DNA of 64,000 nt. It comes from Paratractidigestivibacter faecalis (lineage in GTDB: Bacteria; Actinomycetota; Coriobacteriia; Coriobacteriales; Atopobiaceae). Both the position numbers and the translations under genes were made by a program. The stretch lies in NCBI RefSeq assembly GCF_003416765.1, contig NZ_QSNG01000001.1:708742-772741 (forward strand), given 5' to 3'. The notes beneath the pieces were generated by a model that saw only the letters and a program-made list of their open reading frames with translations, made no database searches and was not told the origin of the DNA. This document shows, piece by piece, positions 8,595 to 16,745 of this stretch. Position 1 is the first letter of the stretch; the number at the start of each line of letters is the position of its first letter.

Positions 8595-9941
8595 ATGATC
8601 AAGATCGCTAAGTTCGGTGGCTCCTCCGTAGCCTCGGCCGAGCAGTTCCGCAAGGTCAAAGGCATCGTCGATTCCGACCCTGACCGCCGCTTCGTGGTGG
8701 TCTCCGCCGCCGGCAAGCGCTTCTCCGGCGACAACAAGATCACCGACCTGCTCCTGCTGGTCAACGCCCACGTGCAGTACCACGTGGACTGCACGGCGCT
8801 TCTCGCCGACATCCAGCAGCGCTTCCAGGACATTGCCGACGAGCTGGGCCTCAAGTGGCCGGTTGCCGAGAAGTTCGAGGCCTTCGCGCGCAACATCAAG
8901 AAGCACTCCCCGGAGTACGTGGTCTCCCGCGGCGAGTGGTTCACCGCCAACCTCGTGGCCGAGTACCTGGGGCTTCCCTTCGTCGACGCCGCCGACGTCA
9001 TGGTCTTCCACCACGACGGCTCCGTCGACATGGAGCGCACCGCCGTCCGCCTGAAGGACGTCATGGTCCGCAACGGCTCCTTCGTGCTGCCGGGCTTCTA
9101 CGGGGCCACCGTGGACGGCCAGATCAAGCTCTTCGACCGCGGCGGCGGCGACATCACCGGCGCCATCCTGGCCCGCTGCATCAACGCGGACCTCTACGAG
9201 AACTGGACCGACGTCTCGGGCTTCCTCTCCGCAGACCCCCGCATCGTGGACAACCCCCGCTCCATCAAGCGCATCACCTTCGACGAGATGCGCGAGCTCT
9301 CCTACATGGGCGCCTCCGTCCTGCAGGAGGAGGCCATCTTCCCGGTGCGCGAGGTCAACATCCCCATCCAGATCAAGAACACCAACCGTCCGCAGGACGA
9401 GGGCACCATCATCCGCGAGTCCGCCGAGGCCGGCGAGGACGAGCACCTCATCACCGGCATCGCCGGCAAGAGGGACTTCGTCTCCGTCCACATCAAGAAG
9501 GCGCACATGTCCGGCGAGGTGGGCCTCGTCCGCAAGACGCTGGCCATCTTCGAGCGCTACGGCGTCTCCGTGGAGCACATCCCCACGGGCGTCGACTCCT
9601 TCGGCGTCATCGTCAACGGCGCCGACGTGCGCGACTCCATCTACTCCATCATCTCGGACATCCGCAAGGAGATAAGCCCCGACGACGTCTCCATGGTGGA
9701 CAAGCTCGCGCTTCTCTCCGTGGTCGGCCGCAACATGTCCAAGCGCTCCGGCACCTCCGGCAAGGTCTTCGGCGCCCTGGGCGACGCGGGCATCAACATC
9801 CGCATGATTACCCAGAGCTCCCAGGAGATCTCCATCATCATGGGCGTCAACAACGAGGACTTCGAGCGCGCCATCAAGGTCATCTACGACCGCTTTGTCG
9901 CGGACGAGATGGTCTGTGCCGGCGCGGCCGAGGTCCAGTAG
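8595..9941 (+). CDS. lysC: Aspartate kinase LysC
   Basis: First enzyme of the aspartate family pathway, 448 residues. KFGGSSVAS (residues 5-13) is the kinase nucleotide-binding start, and DRGGGDITGAILARC is the catalytic glycine-rich region. Two C-terminal ACT repeats follow (about 310-440), the last reading ALGDAGINIRMITQSSQEISI. The monofunctional, single-polypeptide form with a long kinase domain resembles E. coli LysC/ThrA-type kinases. The gene starts 17 bases after hom. Confidence 0.97.
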   Translation: MIKIAKFGGSSVASAEQFRKVKGIVDSDPDRRFVVVSAAGKRFSGDNKITDLLLLVNAHVQYHVDCTALLADIQQRFQDIADELGLKWPVAEKFEAFARNIKKHSPEYVVSRGEWFTANLVAEYLGLPFVDAADVMVFHHDGSVDMERTAVRLKDVMVRNGSFVLPGFYGATVDGQIKLFDRGGGDITGAILARCINADLYENWTDVSGFLSADPRIVDNPRSIKRITFDEMRELSYMGASVLQEEAIFPVREVNIPIQIKNTNRPQDEGTIIRESAEAGEDEHLITGIAGKRDFVSVHIKKAHMSGEVGLVRKTLAIFERYGVSVEHIPTGVDSFGVIVNGADVRDSIYSIISDIRKEISPDDVSMVDKLALLSVVGRNMSKRSGTSGKVFGALGDAGINIRMITQSSQEISIIMGVNNEDFERAIKVIYDRFVADEMVCAGAAEVQ

Positions 9942-10016
9942 GCAAGGCGTAAGAGGCGAGAAGCCCGTCGACCCAGATGCGGCCCGTCCCGTGCGGGCCC
10001 ACCGAAAGGAAGAGAC

Positions 10017-11027
10017 ATGGCCCAGAAGACCGTAGCCATCCTCGGCGCCACCGGCGTCGTCGGCACCCAGATGCTCCAGTGCCTGGAGGAGCGAGACTTT
10101 CCCGTGGGCAAGCTCGTCCCGCTGGCGAGCGAGCGCTCCGTGGGCAAGACCGTGACCTTCCGCGGCGAGCAGGTCCCCGTGCAGCTTGCCTGCCCCGAGG
10201 CCTTCGAGGGCGTTGACATTGTCCTGGGCGCCGCCGGCGACGCACAGGCCAAGGAGCTCATGCCCGAGGCCGTCAAGCGTGGCGCCACCTGCGTGGACAA
10301 CTCCCACGCCTTCCGCCTCTACGACGAGGTGCCCCTCGTCATCCCCGAGATCAACGCCGGCGACATCGCCAAGAACCAGGGCATCATTGCCAACCCCAAC
10401 TGCGCCACCATCATCGGCCTGGTGCCCGTCTGGCCCCTTCACCAGGAGGCCCACGCCACGCGCCTGATCGTCTCCACCTACCAGGCCGCCTCCGGCGCCG
10501 GCATGCCGGGCCTGACCGAGCTCGAGCGCGAGATGGCCTGCGTCGCCTCCGGCGAGCCCGTGGGTCAGACCAAGCCCTTCCAGCACCAGCTCGCCGTGAA
10601 CCTCATCCCGCAGATCGGCGGCTTCAACGAGGTGGGCTACACCTCCGAGGAGATGAAGATGCAGAACGAGGGGCGCAAGATCATGCACCTGCCCGAGCTG
10701 CGCGTCAACTGCACCTGCGTGCGCGCCCCCGTCATGCGCTCCCACTCCGAGAGCATCACCGTGGAGTTTAAGAAGCCGCTCAGCCCCGAACGCGCCCGGC
10801 AGATCCTTGAGGCGGCGCCTGGCGTCAAGGTCGTGGACGACCCTGCCAACAGCGTGTACCCCATGCCGCTTGACACCTCTGACCAGGACCTCGTTTACGT
10901 CGGTCGCATCCGCGAGGACCTCTCTGCGCCGGACGGCGTGAACTCCCTCACGTTCTGGTGCTGCGGCGACCAGATCAGGAAGGGCGCGGCGACAAACGCT
11001 GTGCAGATTGCGGAGTACCTGTTGTAG
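10017..11027 (+). CDS. asd: Aspartate-semialdehyde dehydrogenase Asd
   Basis: Reduces aspartyl phosphate to aspartate semialdehyde, the branch point to lysine and homoserine; 336 residues. The N-terminal motif is GATGVVGTQML. The nucleophile is C129 in NPNCATI, and ASGAGMPGLTELE plus RVNCTCVRAPVMRSHSE are family regions. A GAAAGGAAGAG ribosome site precedes the ATG. It closes the hom-lysC-asd arm, followed by a very long hairpin. Confidence 0.97.
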   Translation: MAQKTVAILGATGVVGTQMLQCLEERDFPVGKLVPLASERSVGKTVTFRGEQVPVQLACPEAFEGVDIVLGAAGDAQAKELMPEAVKRGATCVDNSHAFRLYDEVPLVIPEINAGDIAKNQGIIANPNCATIIGLVPVWPLHQEAHATRLIVSTYQAASGAGMPGLTELEREMACVASGEPVGQTKPFQHQLAVNLIPQIGGFNEVGYTSEEMKMQNEGRKIMHLPELRVNCTCVRAPVMRSHSESITVEFKKPLSPERARQILEAAPGVKVVDDPANSVYPMPLDTSDQDLVYVGRIREDLSAPDGVNSLTFWCCGDQIRKGAATNAVQIAEYLL

Positions 11028-11035
11028 GAACGGTT

Positions 11036-11140
11036 GGGCCTCCCGCCCTTCTCCGTGCTCAAACAGTCCTGCTCGCACGAAGGCCACATTAAGTGGCCTT
11101 CGGCTCGTGCGGAACTGCGCCGGAGAAGGGCGGGAGGCCC
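11036..11140. repeat. Nested hairpin repeat element, copy 1 (after asd)
   Basis: Outer arms of 20 bases (11036-11055, starting GGGCCTCCCG, and 11121-11140) are perfectly complementary. Inside them CGAAGGCCAC (11078-11087) pairs with GTGGCCTTCG (11093-11102) around ATTAA. The core CAGTCCT...CTCGCACGAAGGCC...GGCCTTCGGC...TGCGGAACT recurs at 16481-16535. It probably ends the asd transcript and is convergent with the hydrolase gene on the other strand. The remainder of 11028-11205 shows nothing. Confidence 0.8.
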
Positions 11141-11205
11141 TTCCTGTGGCAGGGTTGACTCCTTCCGCCTAATTCTGGCCGGGAGGGTGACGGCTCAAAA
11201 GCGGG

Positions 11206-12042
11206 TTAGCTTAGCAGGCGGGTTATCCAATCGGCGGTCAGTGAGGTGAAGAGCTCGGAGTGCTCGAACTGGAGGTTGTGGCCGGAGATGTCTAGGACGG
11301 CGTAGGTGCAGCGGGGGAGGTGCTGGATGAGCCTCAGCTGGTCCCTGTAGCCGACCATAGCGTCCTGGCGGCCGCAAAGGATGAGGGCGGGTGCCGCAAA
11401 GGGGCGTGCTGCCAGGGCCTCGTCGACGTCGGGGGAGAGGGGCAGGTGCTCGTCGACGGCGTCCATGAAGGCAGGGTTGGCAGCGGAGAAGCCCGGGGCC
11501 TCCTCGGTGGCAAAGCGCTCCCATGTCTGGCGGTCGGCTCGCACCGCGAGCTGCAGGAAGCTCTCGCGCTCGGCGTCGGAGAGCGTGGCCAGAAAGGCGT
11601 CGTCATGCCTGATGAGCTCGAGCTTCTCCACCTGGCGGGCGCCAAGGTCGGGAAGGGTGAGCGGGCAGACGAGGCCCAGGCCCATAACCCGCCCCGGGTG
11701 CTGCGTCGCCAGGCCGAGGGCCAGGTAGCCGCCGAAGGACTGGCCCGCCACGGCAAAGGGCCGTCCGGGGGCCACGTGGTCCATGAGGGCCAGAAGGCAC
11801 GCCACCAGGGCATCGCTTGAGGCGAGGGTGAGGTCGGCCTTGGCGCTCCTGCCGTGGCCGGGAAGGTCGACGTACACCCTGAGCAGGCGCTCGTTTGCCT
11901 TTGCGGCAGTCACGGCGGGCTCCATGCAGCCACGCATGATCTCAAGCTGGCAGCCAAACCCGTGGACCATGAGGACGGGCAGGCCGTCTGTCGGCCCCTC
12001 GAGCTCGTAGTGGACGTCACAACCCGGATGCTGGAACCTCAT
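11206..12042 (-). CDS. Alpha/beta-fold hydrolase
   Basis: A 278-residue single-domain serine hydrolase of unknown substrate. The oxyanion motif HGFG is at residues 27-30, DLPGHGRS follows, and the nucleophile elbow GQSFGG places Ser102. A late aspartate in LILCGRQDAMV and a histidine in ISGHNLQFEHSE near the C-terminus complete a plausible triad. The ribosome site GGGAGGC precedes the ATG on the minus strand. It is divergent from a second alpha/beta hydrolase gene with only 68 bases between them, so the two may share regulation. Confidence 0.85.
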   Translation of the reverse strand: MRFQHPGCDVHYELEGPTDGLPVLMVHGFGCQLEIMRGCMEPAVTAAKANERLLRVYVDLPGHGRSAKADLTLASSDALVACLLALMDHVAPGRPFAVAGQSFGGYLALGLATQHPGRVMGLGLVCPLTLPDLGARQVEKLELIRHDDAFLATLSDAERESFLQLAVRADRQTWERFATEEAPGFSAANPAFMDAVDEHLPLSPDVDEALAARPFAAPALILCGRQDAMVGYRDQLRLIQHLPRCTYAVLDISGHNLQFEHSELFTSLTADWITRLLS

Positions 12043-12110
12043 GCCTGCCTCCCGACCTCGTGTGCAATACTCGCAACAGTCTATGCCATATCGCCTAAGG
12101 AGGAGCCAAG

Positions 12111-13583
12111 TTGCCGCTGCTTTCCAAGTACTACCTGCCCGGCCTTGCCGTCGAGGACCATTCCATTGAGGTGCCGCTTGACTGGCGCGGCACGTCCCCG
12201 GCCGCGCTTGCGGGCGTAGCTGACCCGCGCCCTTCTCGCCTGGCCTCCGAGTCCGCGGGCCTCGAGCCCGACCCGGCCTTTGCGGGGCAGAAGATCAAGC
12301 TCTTCTACCGCGTGGTCTGCTCGCCCGAGAACGTGGGCCGTGACCTGCCGCTCATTGTGTTTCTGCAGGGTGGTCCCGGCGGCGCGTGCCCGCGTCTGAC
12401 CTCCCCTTCGAGCGACGGCTGGGTGGAGGAGGCCATCAGGCACTTCAGGGTGGTGCTGCCTGACCAGCGAGGCTGCGGCCGCTCCTCTCGCGTCGACGGC
12501 GCCCGCATGGAGGCTCTTGCCGCGCAGGCGCGGCGCGAGGGCGCCGACCCCGCATGCCGCCAGGCGGACTACCTCAAGCGCTTTTTGGCAGACTCCATCA
12601 TCAGGGACTTCGAGTACCTGAGACTCTCGGAGTTTGGCGGAGCGAGGTGGGTGACGCTTGGCCAGAGCTATGGCGGCTTCCTCACGCTTGCCAACCTCTC
12701 GACCTTCCCCGCCGGCGTTGCGGCTGCCTTCACCTGCGGCGGCATCCCGCACGTGCCCGCGAGCGCCGACGAGGTCTACGCCCACACCTTCCCGCGCATG
12801 CTGGCAAAGACGCGCGGCTGGTACGAGCGCTACCCGGAGGACGCGAGTCGCATGTCCCTTATTGCCGACTGCGCGGCCGCGGGCGACCTGACCCTTCCGG
12901 ACGGCAGCCCTCTTTCCGTCCGCAGGCTTCAGCTCTGTGGTGGCGGCCTGGGCATGAAGCCTGCCCCCGAGCGCCTTCACAACATGCTTGACATGGCCTT
13001 TGTTGACGGGGATGGCGGCTGCAAGGACGCTCTTGCGGCCGCTGGTGGCAACCCCCAGGCGGTCACGCTCTTTCGCGGCTTCCTCGAGGACGTCCAGACC
13101 CAGACCGACTCGGCGGGCAACCCGCTCTACTGGACGCTCCAGGAGTTCATCTATGCGGATGGCGAGCTTGAGCGGCCCATCCGCTGGTCCGCGGCGCGCC
13201 AGGCGGCGAGCATGCCCGAGTTCGACGAGGACGCGCGCCCGCTCATGCTCTTCGGCGAGGCCATGTTTCCGTGGATGTTCCGCGAGGATCCTGCCCTCAT
13301 GCCGTTTGCCGAGGCAATGGACCTTCTCATGGAGGACACCTCCTTCGGGCGCCTCTATGACCAGGAGCAGCTTGCCGCAAACGAGGTCCCGCTCCAGGCA
13401 GCCGTCTACTTCGACGACCTCTACGTTGACTCTGGCCTGCAGCTGGACACGCTCTCCCACGTGGATCGCTCGCACGCCTGGGTGACAAACGAGTTCGAGC
13501 ATGACGGCCTCCACGGCAGCGAGGTATTCCGCCACATTCTGGCGGAGGCACGAGACCGCGGAGACCTCGGGGGCATTCTGTAG
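12111..13583 (+). CDS. Proline iminopeptidase-like alpha/beta hydrolase (S33 family)
   Basis: A 490-residue hydrolase. LQGGPGG (about residues 85-91) is the S33 oxyanion motif, DQRGCGRSSR follows, and the nucleophile is Ser186 in GQSYGGF. The C-terminal region has DDLYVD and a histidine within RSHAWVTNEFEHDG that may complete the triad. Prolyl aminopeptidases of this architecture release N-terminal proline from peptides; the exact substrate is inferred. A strong AAGGAGGAG ribosome site fixes the TTG start at 12111. No signal peptide is seen, so it is probably cytoplasmic. Confidence 0.87.
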   Translation: MPLLSKYYLPGLAVEDHSIEVPLDWRGTSPAALAGVADPRPSRLASESAGLEPDPAFAGQKIKLFYRVVCSPENVGRDLPLIVFLQGGPGGACPRLTSPSSDGWVEEAIRHFRVVLPDQRGCGRSSRVDGARMEALAAQARREGADPACRQADYLKRFLADSIIRDFEYLRLSEFGGARWVTLGQSYGGFLTLANLSTFPAGVAAAFTCGGIPHVPASADEVYAHTFPRMLAKTRGWYERYPEDASRMSLIADCAAAGDLTLPDGSPLSVRRLQLCGGGLGMKPAPERLHNMLDMAFVDGDGGCKDALAAAGGNPQAVTLFRGFLEDVQTQTDSAGNPLYWTLQEFIYADGELERPIRWSAARQAASMPEFDEDARPLMLFGEAMFPWMFREDPALMPFAEAMDLLMEDTSFGRLYDQEQLAANEVPLQAAVYFDDLYVDSGLQLDTLSHVDRSHAWVTNEFEHDGLHGSEVFRHILAEARDRGDLGGIL

Positions 13584-13707
13584 GGAATACACACCGCAGG
13601 CCTGCATGACGCATTCCTGCCGAGAAGATCGTGGGGCCCGTGCCGACGGCCTCGTGACCGCCGGTCGGTGCCCCCATGCAACCCCTCTTGCGCAGGCCCA
13701 TTTGGGG

Positions 13708-13830
13708 TATTATGGGTTGCGACAGGGGCTAAGCCCTCCTGTTAGACGGATTTGCATTGGGCAATGCCCAGGGAACAGCCGCTTTGCAGGGGCGGCTGTT
13801 CCCGTTTAGGGGCCTTGCCCAATGCGCTTA
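13708..13830 (+). ncRNA. Candidate short antisense RNA converging on the small membrane peptide gene
   Basis: A TATTAT hexamer (13708-13713) precedes a short segment without an open frame that contains CAGGGGCTAAGCCCTCCTG and then two nested inverted repeats. A transcript starting near 13720 and ending in the repeats would be about 100 bases and overlap the 3' end of the minus-strand peptide mRNA, as in Fst/par-type toxin loci. The -35 is weak (TTGC-like, spaced short). The RNA is inferred from layout only. The stretch 13584-13707 holds no other feature. Confidence 0.35.
13754..13825. terminator. Nested inverted repeats between convergent small transcripts
   Basis: GCATTGGGCAA (13754-13764) pairs with TTGCCCAATGC (13815-13825), and inside it GGGAACAGCCGC (13771-13782) pairs perfectly with 13792-13803. 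The outer arm ends three bases from the stop codon of the minus-strand 28-residue peptide. Symmetry on both strands suggests a bidirectional terminator, though neither side has a long T-run. Confidence 0.6.
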
Positions 13831-13914
13831 TCTGCGACCAATAATCAGAAGCAGAACTGCCAGCGCCAAGAACAGCGTGGCGTTGGAGAGGACGAACGCT
13901 GTGAGCTCGGTCAT
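13828..13914 (-). CDS. 28-residue single-span membrane peptide, possible type I toxin
   Basis: Minus-strand frame reading MTELTAFVLSNATLFLALAV then LLLIIGRR and a TAA stop. A ribosome site CTGGAGGTG sits 9 bases before the ATG. One hydrophobic helix (residues 7-25) follows a short polar N-terminus and ends in two arginines, the usual shape of Fst/Ldr/holin-like type I toxins and of small regulatory membrane peptides. A TAAACT hexamer about 55 bases upstream could be its -10. It is convergent with a candidate antisense RNA. The coding call rests on ribosome site and composition; toxicity is inference. Confidence 0.55.
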   Translation of the reverse strand: MTELTAFVLSNATLFLALAVLLLIIGRR

Positions 13915-14069
13915 ACGGGGTACACCTCCAGTCTCCTGCGGGACTCGGAGGGCGCCGCCTGCCGTGACTGTAGTTTACCCTAGTTTTGTTCGAGTGGGAA
14001 CTAGTGTTCTAGTTTTCATTCGTGTATCCTCTTCTCAATACCTATCTGATGACAAGCAAAGGAGGCCCT

Positions 14070-15098
14070 GTGGCCACGCGCATTGTGAACCTTCTGGTGG
14101 GGCCGGAGTCGGACGGCATGCGGCTCGACGCCTTCCTGGCCACGGGGCCCGACATGCCGTCTCGCTCCGCCTGCGCGCGCCTGGTGGAGGAGGGCTCCGT
14201 CACCATCAACACCTGCGAGGCCACATCCAAGAGCGAGAAGGTCCTCTTGGGAGACCGCGTCACCTGCGAGCTTAAGGTTGAGGAGAAGGGCGCCGAGGCC
14301 GGGCTTCTCGCCCCCAACCCGGAGATTGCGCTGGACATCCGCTATGAGGACGAGCACCTCATCGTGCTCTCCAAGCAGGCCGGCCTGGTGTGCCACCCCA
14401 GCCCCGGGCACGTGGACGACACGCTGGCCAACGCCCTCGTGGCCCACTGCGGGTACGGCAACCTGGGCCTTCTGCAGGGGGAGGATCGCCCGGGCATAGT
14501 GCACCGCCTTGACATGGACACCTCCGGCCTCATGGTGGCCGCAAAGTCCGACGAGGTCCAGAAGGCCCTGCAGGACCTCATCCGCCTGCGCGTGCTCGAC
14601 CGTCGCTACGTGGTGCTGGTCCACGGGTATGTAGCGCACGACAAGGGAACCATCGTCACGGGTATCGCGCGCTCCACGCGCGACCGGCTGCGCATGACGG
14701 TGACCGATGACCCTGCCGCCCGCGAGTCCATCACCACCTACACCACGCTCGAGCGCTTTGAGGCGGGACGGCGCGACGAGGGCTACAGCCTCCTTGAGTG
14801 CCACCTCTACACCGGGCGCACGCACCAGATCCGCGTCCACATGCGCCACACGGGCCACCCGGTCGTGGGAGACCAGCTCTACGGCAGGGGAGACGACGGC
14901 ACCAACCATGGGCTGCGCCGCCAGTTCCTCCACTCCTGGCACATCGCGTTTGACCATCCGGTGACGGGGGAGCCCATTGAGCGGGCGGACCGTCTGCCGG
15001 ACGACCTTCTCGCTATACTTGAGGGACTGAAGGAAACCTCAATGGGACGCACCGAGGCGGGGGAGCGCATCTGCCCGCAGCTCGGGGCCTCTTGGTAG
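14070..15098 (+). CDS. RluA-family 23S rRNA pseudouridine synthase (RluD-like)
   Basis: Isomerises uridines to pseudouridine in rRNA, 342 residues. An N-terminal S4-like RNA-binding domain (about 15-75) precedes the catalytic domain. The catalytic aspartate is D148 in HRLDMDTSGL, and LYTGRTHQIRVHMRHTGHP is the second family motif. The GTG at 14070 is chosen because AAAGGAGG ends five bases before it; an upstream in-frame ATG would place that ribosome site inside the gene. The next gene starts 43 bases later. Confidence 0.92.
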   Translation: MATRIVNLLVGPESDGMRLDAFLATGPDMPSRSACARLVEEGSVTINTCEATSKSEKVLLGDRVTCELKVEEKGAEAGLLAPNPEIALDIRYEDEHLIVLSKQAGLVCHPSPGHVDDTLANALVAHCGYGNLGLLQGEDRPGIVHRLDMDTSGLMVAAKSDEVQKALQDLIRLRVLDRRYVVLVHGYVAHDKGTIVTGIARSTRDRLRMTVTDDPAARESITTYTTLERFEAGRRDEGYSLLECHLYTGRTHQIRVHMRHTGHPVVGDQLYGRGDDGTNHGLRRQFLHSWHIAFDHPVTGEPIERADRLPDDLLAILEGLKETSMGRTEAGERICPQLGASW

Positions 15099-15141
15099 GT
15101 CTCCCACGCAACTGAAAGCCGCGACGGAGGGGTAAACCACC

Positions 15142-16440
15142 ATGCCGACGCTCGGAAGGCTCGGGCTCACGCCCATCGTGATCTTCAACATAATCATCTG
15201 GCTGTTTTTCACGCTTGCCTACTTCTATCAGCTTGTCTACATCCTCCGCGTCATCAGGCGCGGCACGGTCAAGCTCCCGGTGGCCAAGAAGAACCACCGC
15301 TATGGCTTCGTCATCGCGGCGCATAACGAGGAGCCGGTCATCGGCAACCTGGTGCGCTCCATTCTGACCCAGGACTACCCGAGCGACCTCGTGGACTGCT
15401 TCGTCATCTGCGACGCCTGCACCGATGACACCCATGGCGAGGCCGAGCGCGCCGGCGCCATCGTCTGGGACCGCAATGACCTTGCCCGCAAGGGCAAGAG
15501 CTGGGTCCTCGACTACGCCTTCAACCGCATCCTCGACGACTTTGGCGACAAGTACGAGGCCTTCGTCATCATGGACGCCGACAACATCATCGCGCCCGAC
15601 TACCTCAAGATCATGAACCAGGCCTTCGATGCCGGCTACCTCGTCTGCACGAGCTACCGCAACTCCAAGAACTTCGACTCCAGCTGGATCAGCTCCGCCT
15701 ACGCCACGTGGTTCCTCCGCGAGGCCAAGTTCCTCAACAACGCCCGCATGATGGTGGGCACCTCCTGCGCCATCTCCGGCTCCGGCTGGATGGTCTCCGA
15801 GCGCATCATCAAGGGTATGCACGGCTGGGACTTCCACACCCTGACCGAGGACATCCAGTTCTCCACCTTCTGCTGCGCCAACAACATCCAGATCGGCTAC
15901 GCGCCCGCCGAGTTCTTTGACGAGCAGCCGCTCACCTTCAAGGCCTCCTGGACGCAGCGCATGCGTTGGACCAAGGGCTTCTACCAGGTGTTCTTCTCGT
16001 ATAACCGCGACCTCGTCCGCGGCATCGGCAAGGGGCAGTTTGCCTCCTACGACATGCTGATGACCATTGCCCCGGGCATGATCTTGACGCTGCTCTCGTT
16101 CTTCATCAACGCCACGTACCTCATCGTGGGCAGCCTCTCCCACGGCTTCATTGCCACGCAGGGCGAGCTCCTCATGTGCACGGGCTCGCTGGTCATGACG
16201 TTTGCCTCCATGTATGTGGTCTTCTTCATCCTGGCGGTCATCACCACCATCTCCGAGCGCGAGCACATCCACGCAAAGAAGAAGTGGCGCATCTTCACCA
16301 ACCTCTTCACGTTCCCCATCTTCATGATTTCCTACGTGCCCATCACCGTGGCGGCCCTGTTCAAGAAGGTCGAGTGGGTTCCCACCAAGCACGACATCGC
16401 GGTAAACTTTGACGATGTGATGGCGGAGGGTTCTAAGTAG
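15142..16440 (+). CDS. Membrane-bound processive-type family 2 glycosyltransferase
   Basis: A 432-residue integral membrane glycosyltransferase. One span (about 10-37) precedes the GT2 domain, which shows AAHNEEPVIGNL, DACTDD, the metal/nucleotide-sugar motif DAD (145-147), TED (235-237) and QRMRW (272-276), the pattern of processive beta-glycosyltransferases such as BcsA and hyaluronan synthase. Two to three spans follow (about 300-385 and 395-410). No PilZ domain, partner subunit or other sugar gene adjoins, so the polymer cannot be named. GGAGGGG precedes the ATG. Confidence 0.88.
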   Translation: MPTLGRLGLTPIVIFNIIIWLFFTLAYFYQLVYILRVIRRGTVKLPVAKKNHRYGFVIAAHNEEPVIGNLVRSILTQDYPSDLVDCFVICDACTDDTHGEAERAGAIVWDRNDLARKGKSWVLDYAFNRILDDFGDKYEAFVIMDADNIIAPDYLKIMNQAFDAGYLVCTSYRNSKNFDSSWISSAYATWFLREAKFLNNARMMVGTSCAISGSGWMVSERIIKGMHGWDFHTLTEDIQFSTFCCANNIQIGYAPAEFFDEQPLTFKASWTQRMRWTKGFYQVFFSYNRDLVRGIGKGQFASYDMLMTIAPGMILTLLSFFINATYLIVGSLSHGFIATQGELLMCTGSLVMTFASMYVVFFILAVITTISEREHIHAKKKWRIFTNLFTFPIFMISYVPITVAALFKKVEWVPTKHDIAVNFDDVMAEGSK

Positions 16441-16449
16441 GGGATTGGC

Positions 16450-16535
16450 CCTCTCGCCCTTCTCTCGAACAATTTAAGACAGTCCTCTTCGCACGAAGGC
16501 CCCGTTTAGGGGCCTTCGGCCCCTGCGGAACTCAT
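16450..16535. repeat. Hairpin repeat element, copy 2 (after the glycosyltransferase gene)
   Basis: The core CAGTCCTCTTCGCACGAAGG onward to TGCGGAACT matches the element at 11036-11140, with the inner stem CGAAGGCCCC/GGGGCCTTCG around GTTTA. The preceding CTCTCGCCCTTCTC also resembles the left arm of copy 1, but the right outer arm is not matched here. It probably acts as the terminator. The rest of 16440-16745 holds AT-richer sequence and a TACAAT hexamer (16680-16685) that may be the -10 of guaB. Confidence 0.75.
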
Positions 16536-16745
16536 TTTGGGGAGATGAGCGGCGGGCGGCCTGGGTTTCTCGGACGCGCTCCGCTGCCGCCAAATTAACT
16601 AACCGGTTGTTTGGGACGCTAAATAAAATGCTGGTACGTGGCTTATTTGTGCCTGACGGTTTGTTTGGCGCGTCGATGCTACAATACCGTGCAATCTGGC
16701 GAACTTTGGGGTCCTGCGTGCGCGGGACGGAAGGAGCAAGACCGT

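Noticed and set aside
13828-13914. The small minus-strand frame as chance hydrophobic noise
   Set aside because: Not rejected outright: a well-spaced GGAGGT and the convergent inverted repeats favour a real gene, so it was kept at moderate confidence.
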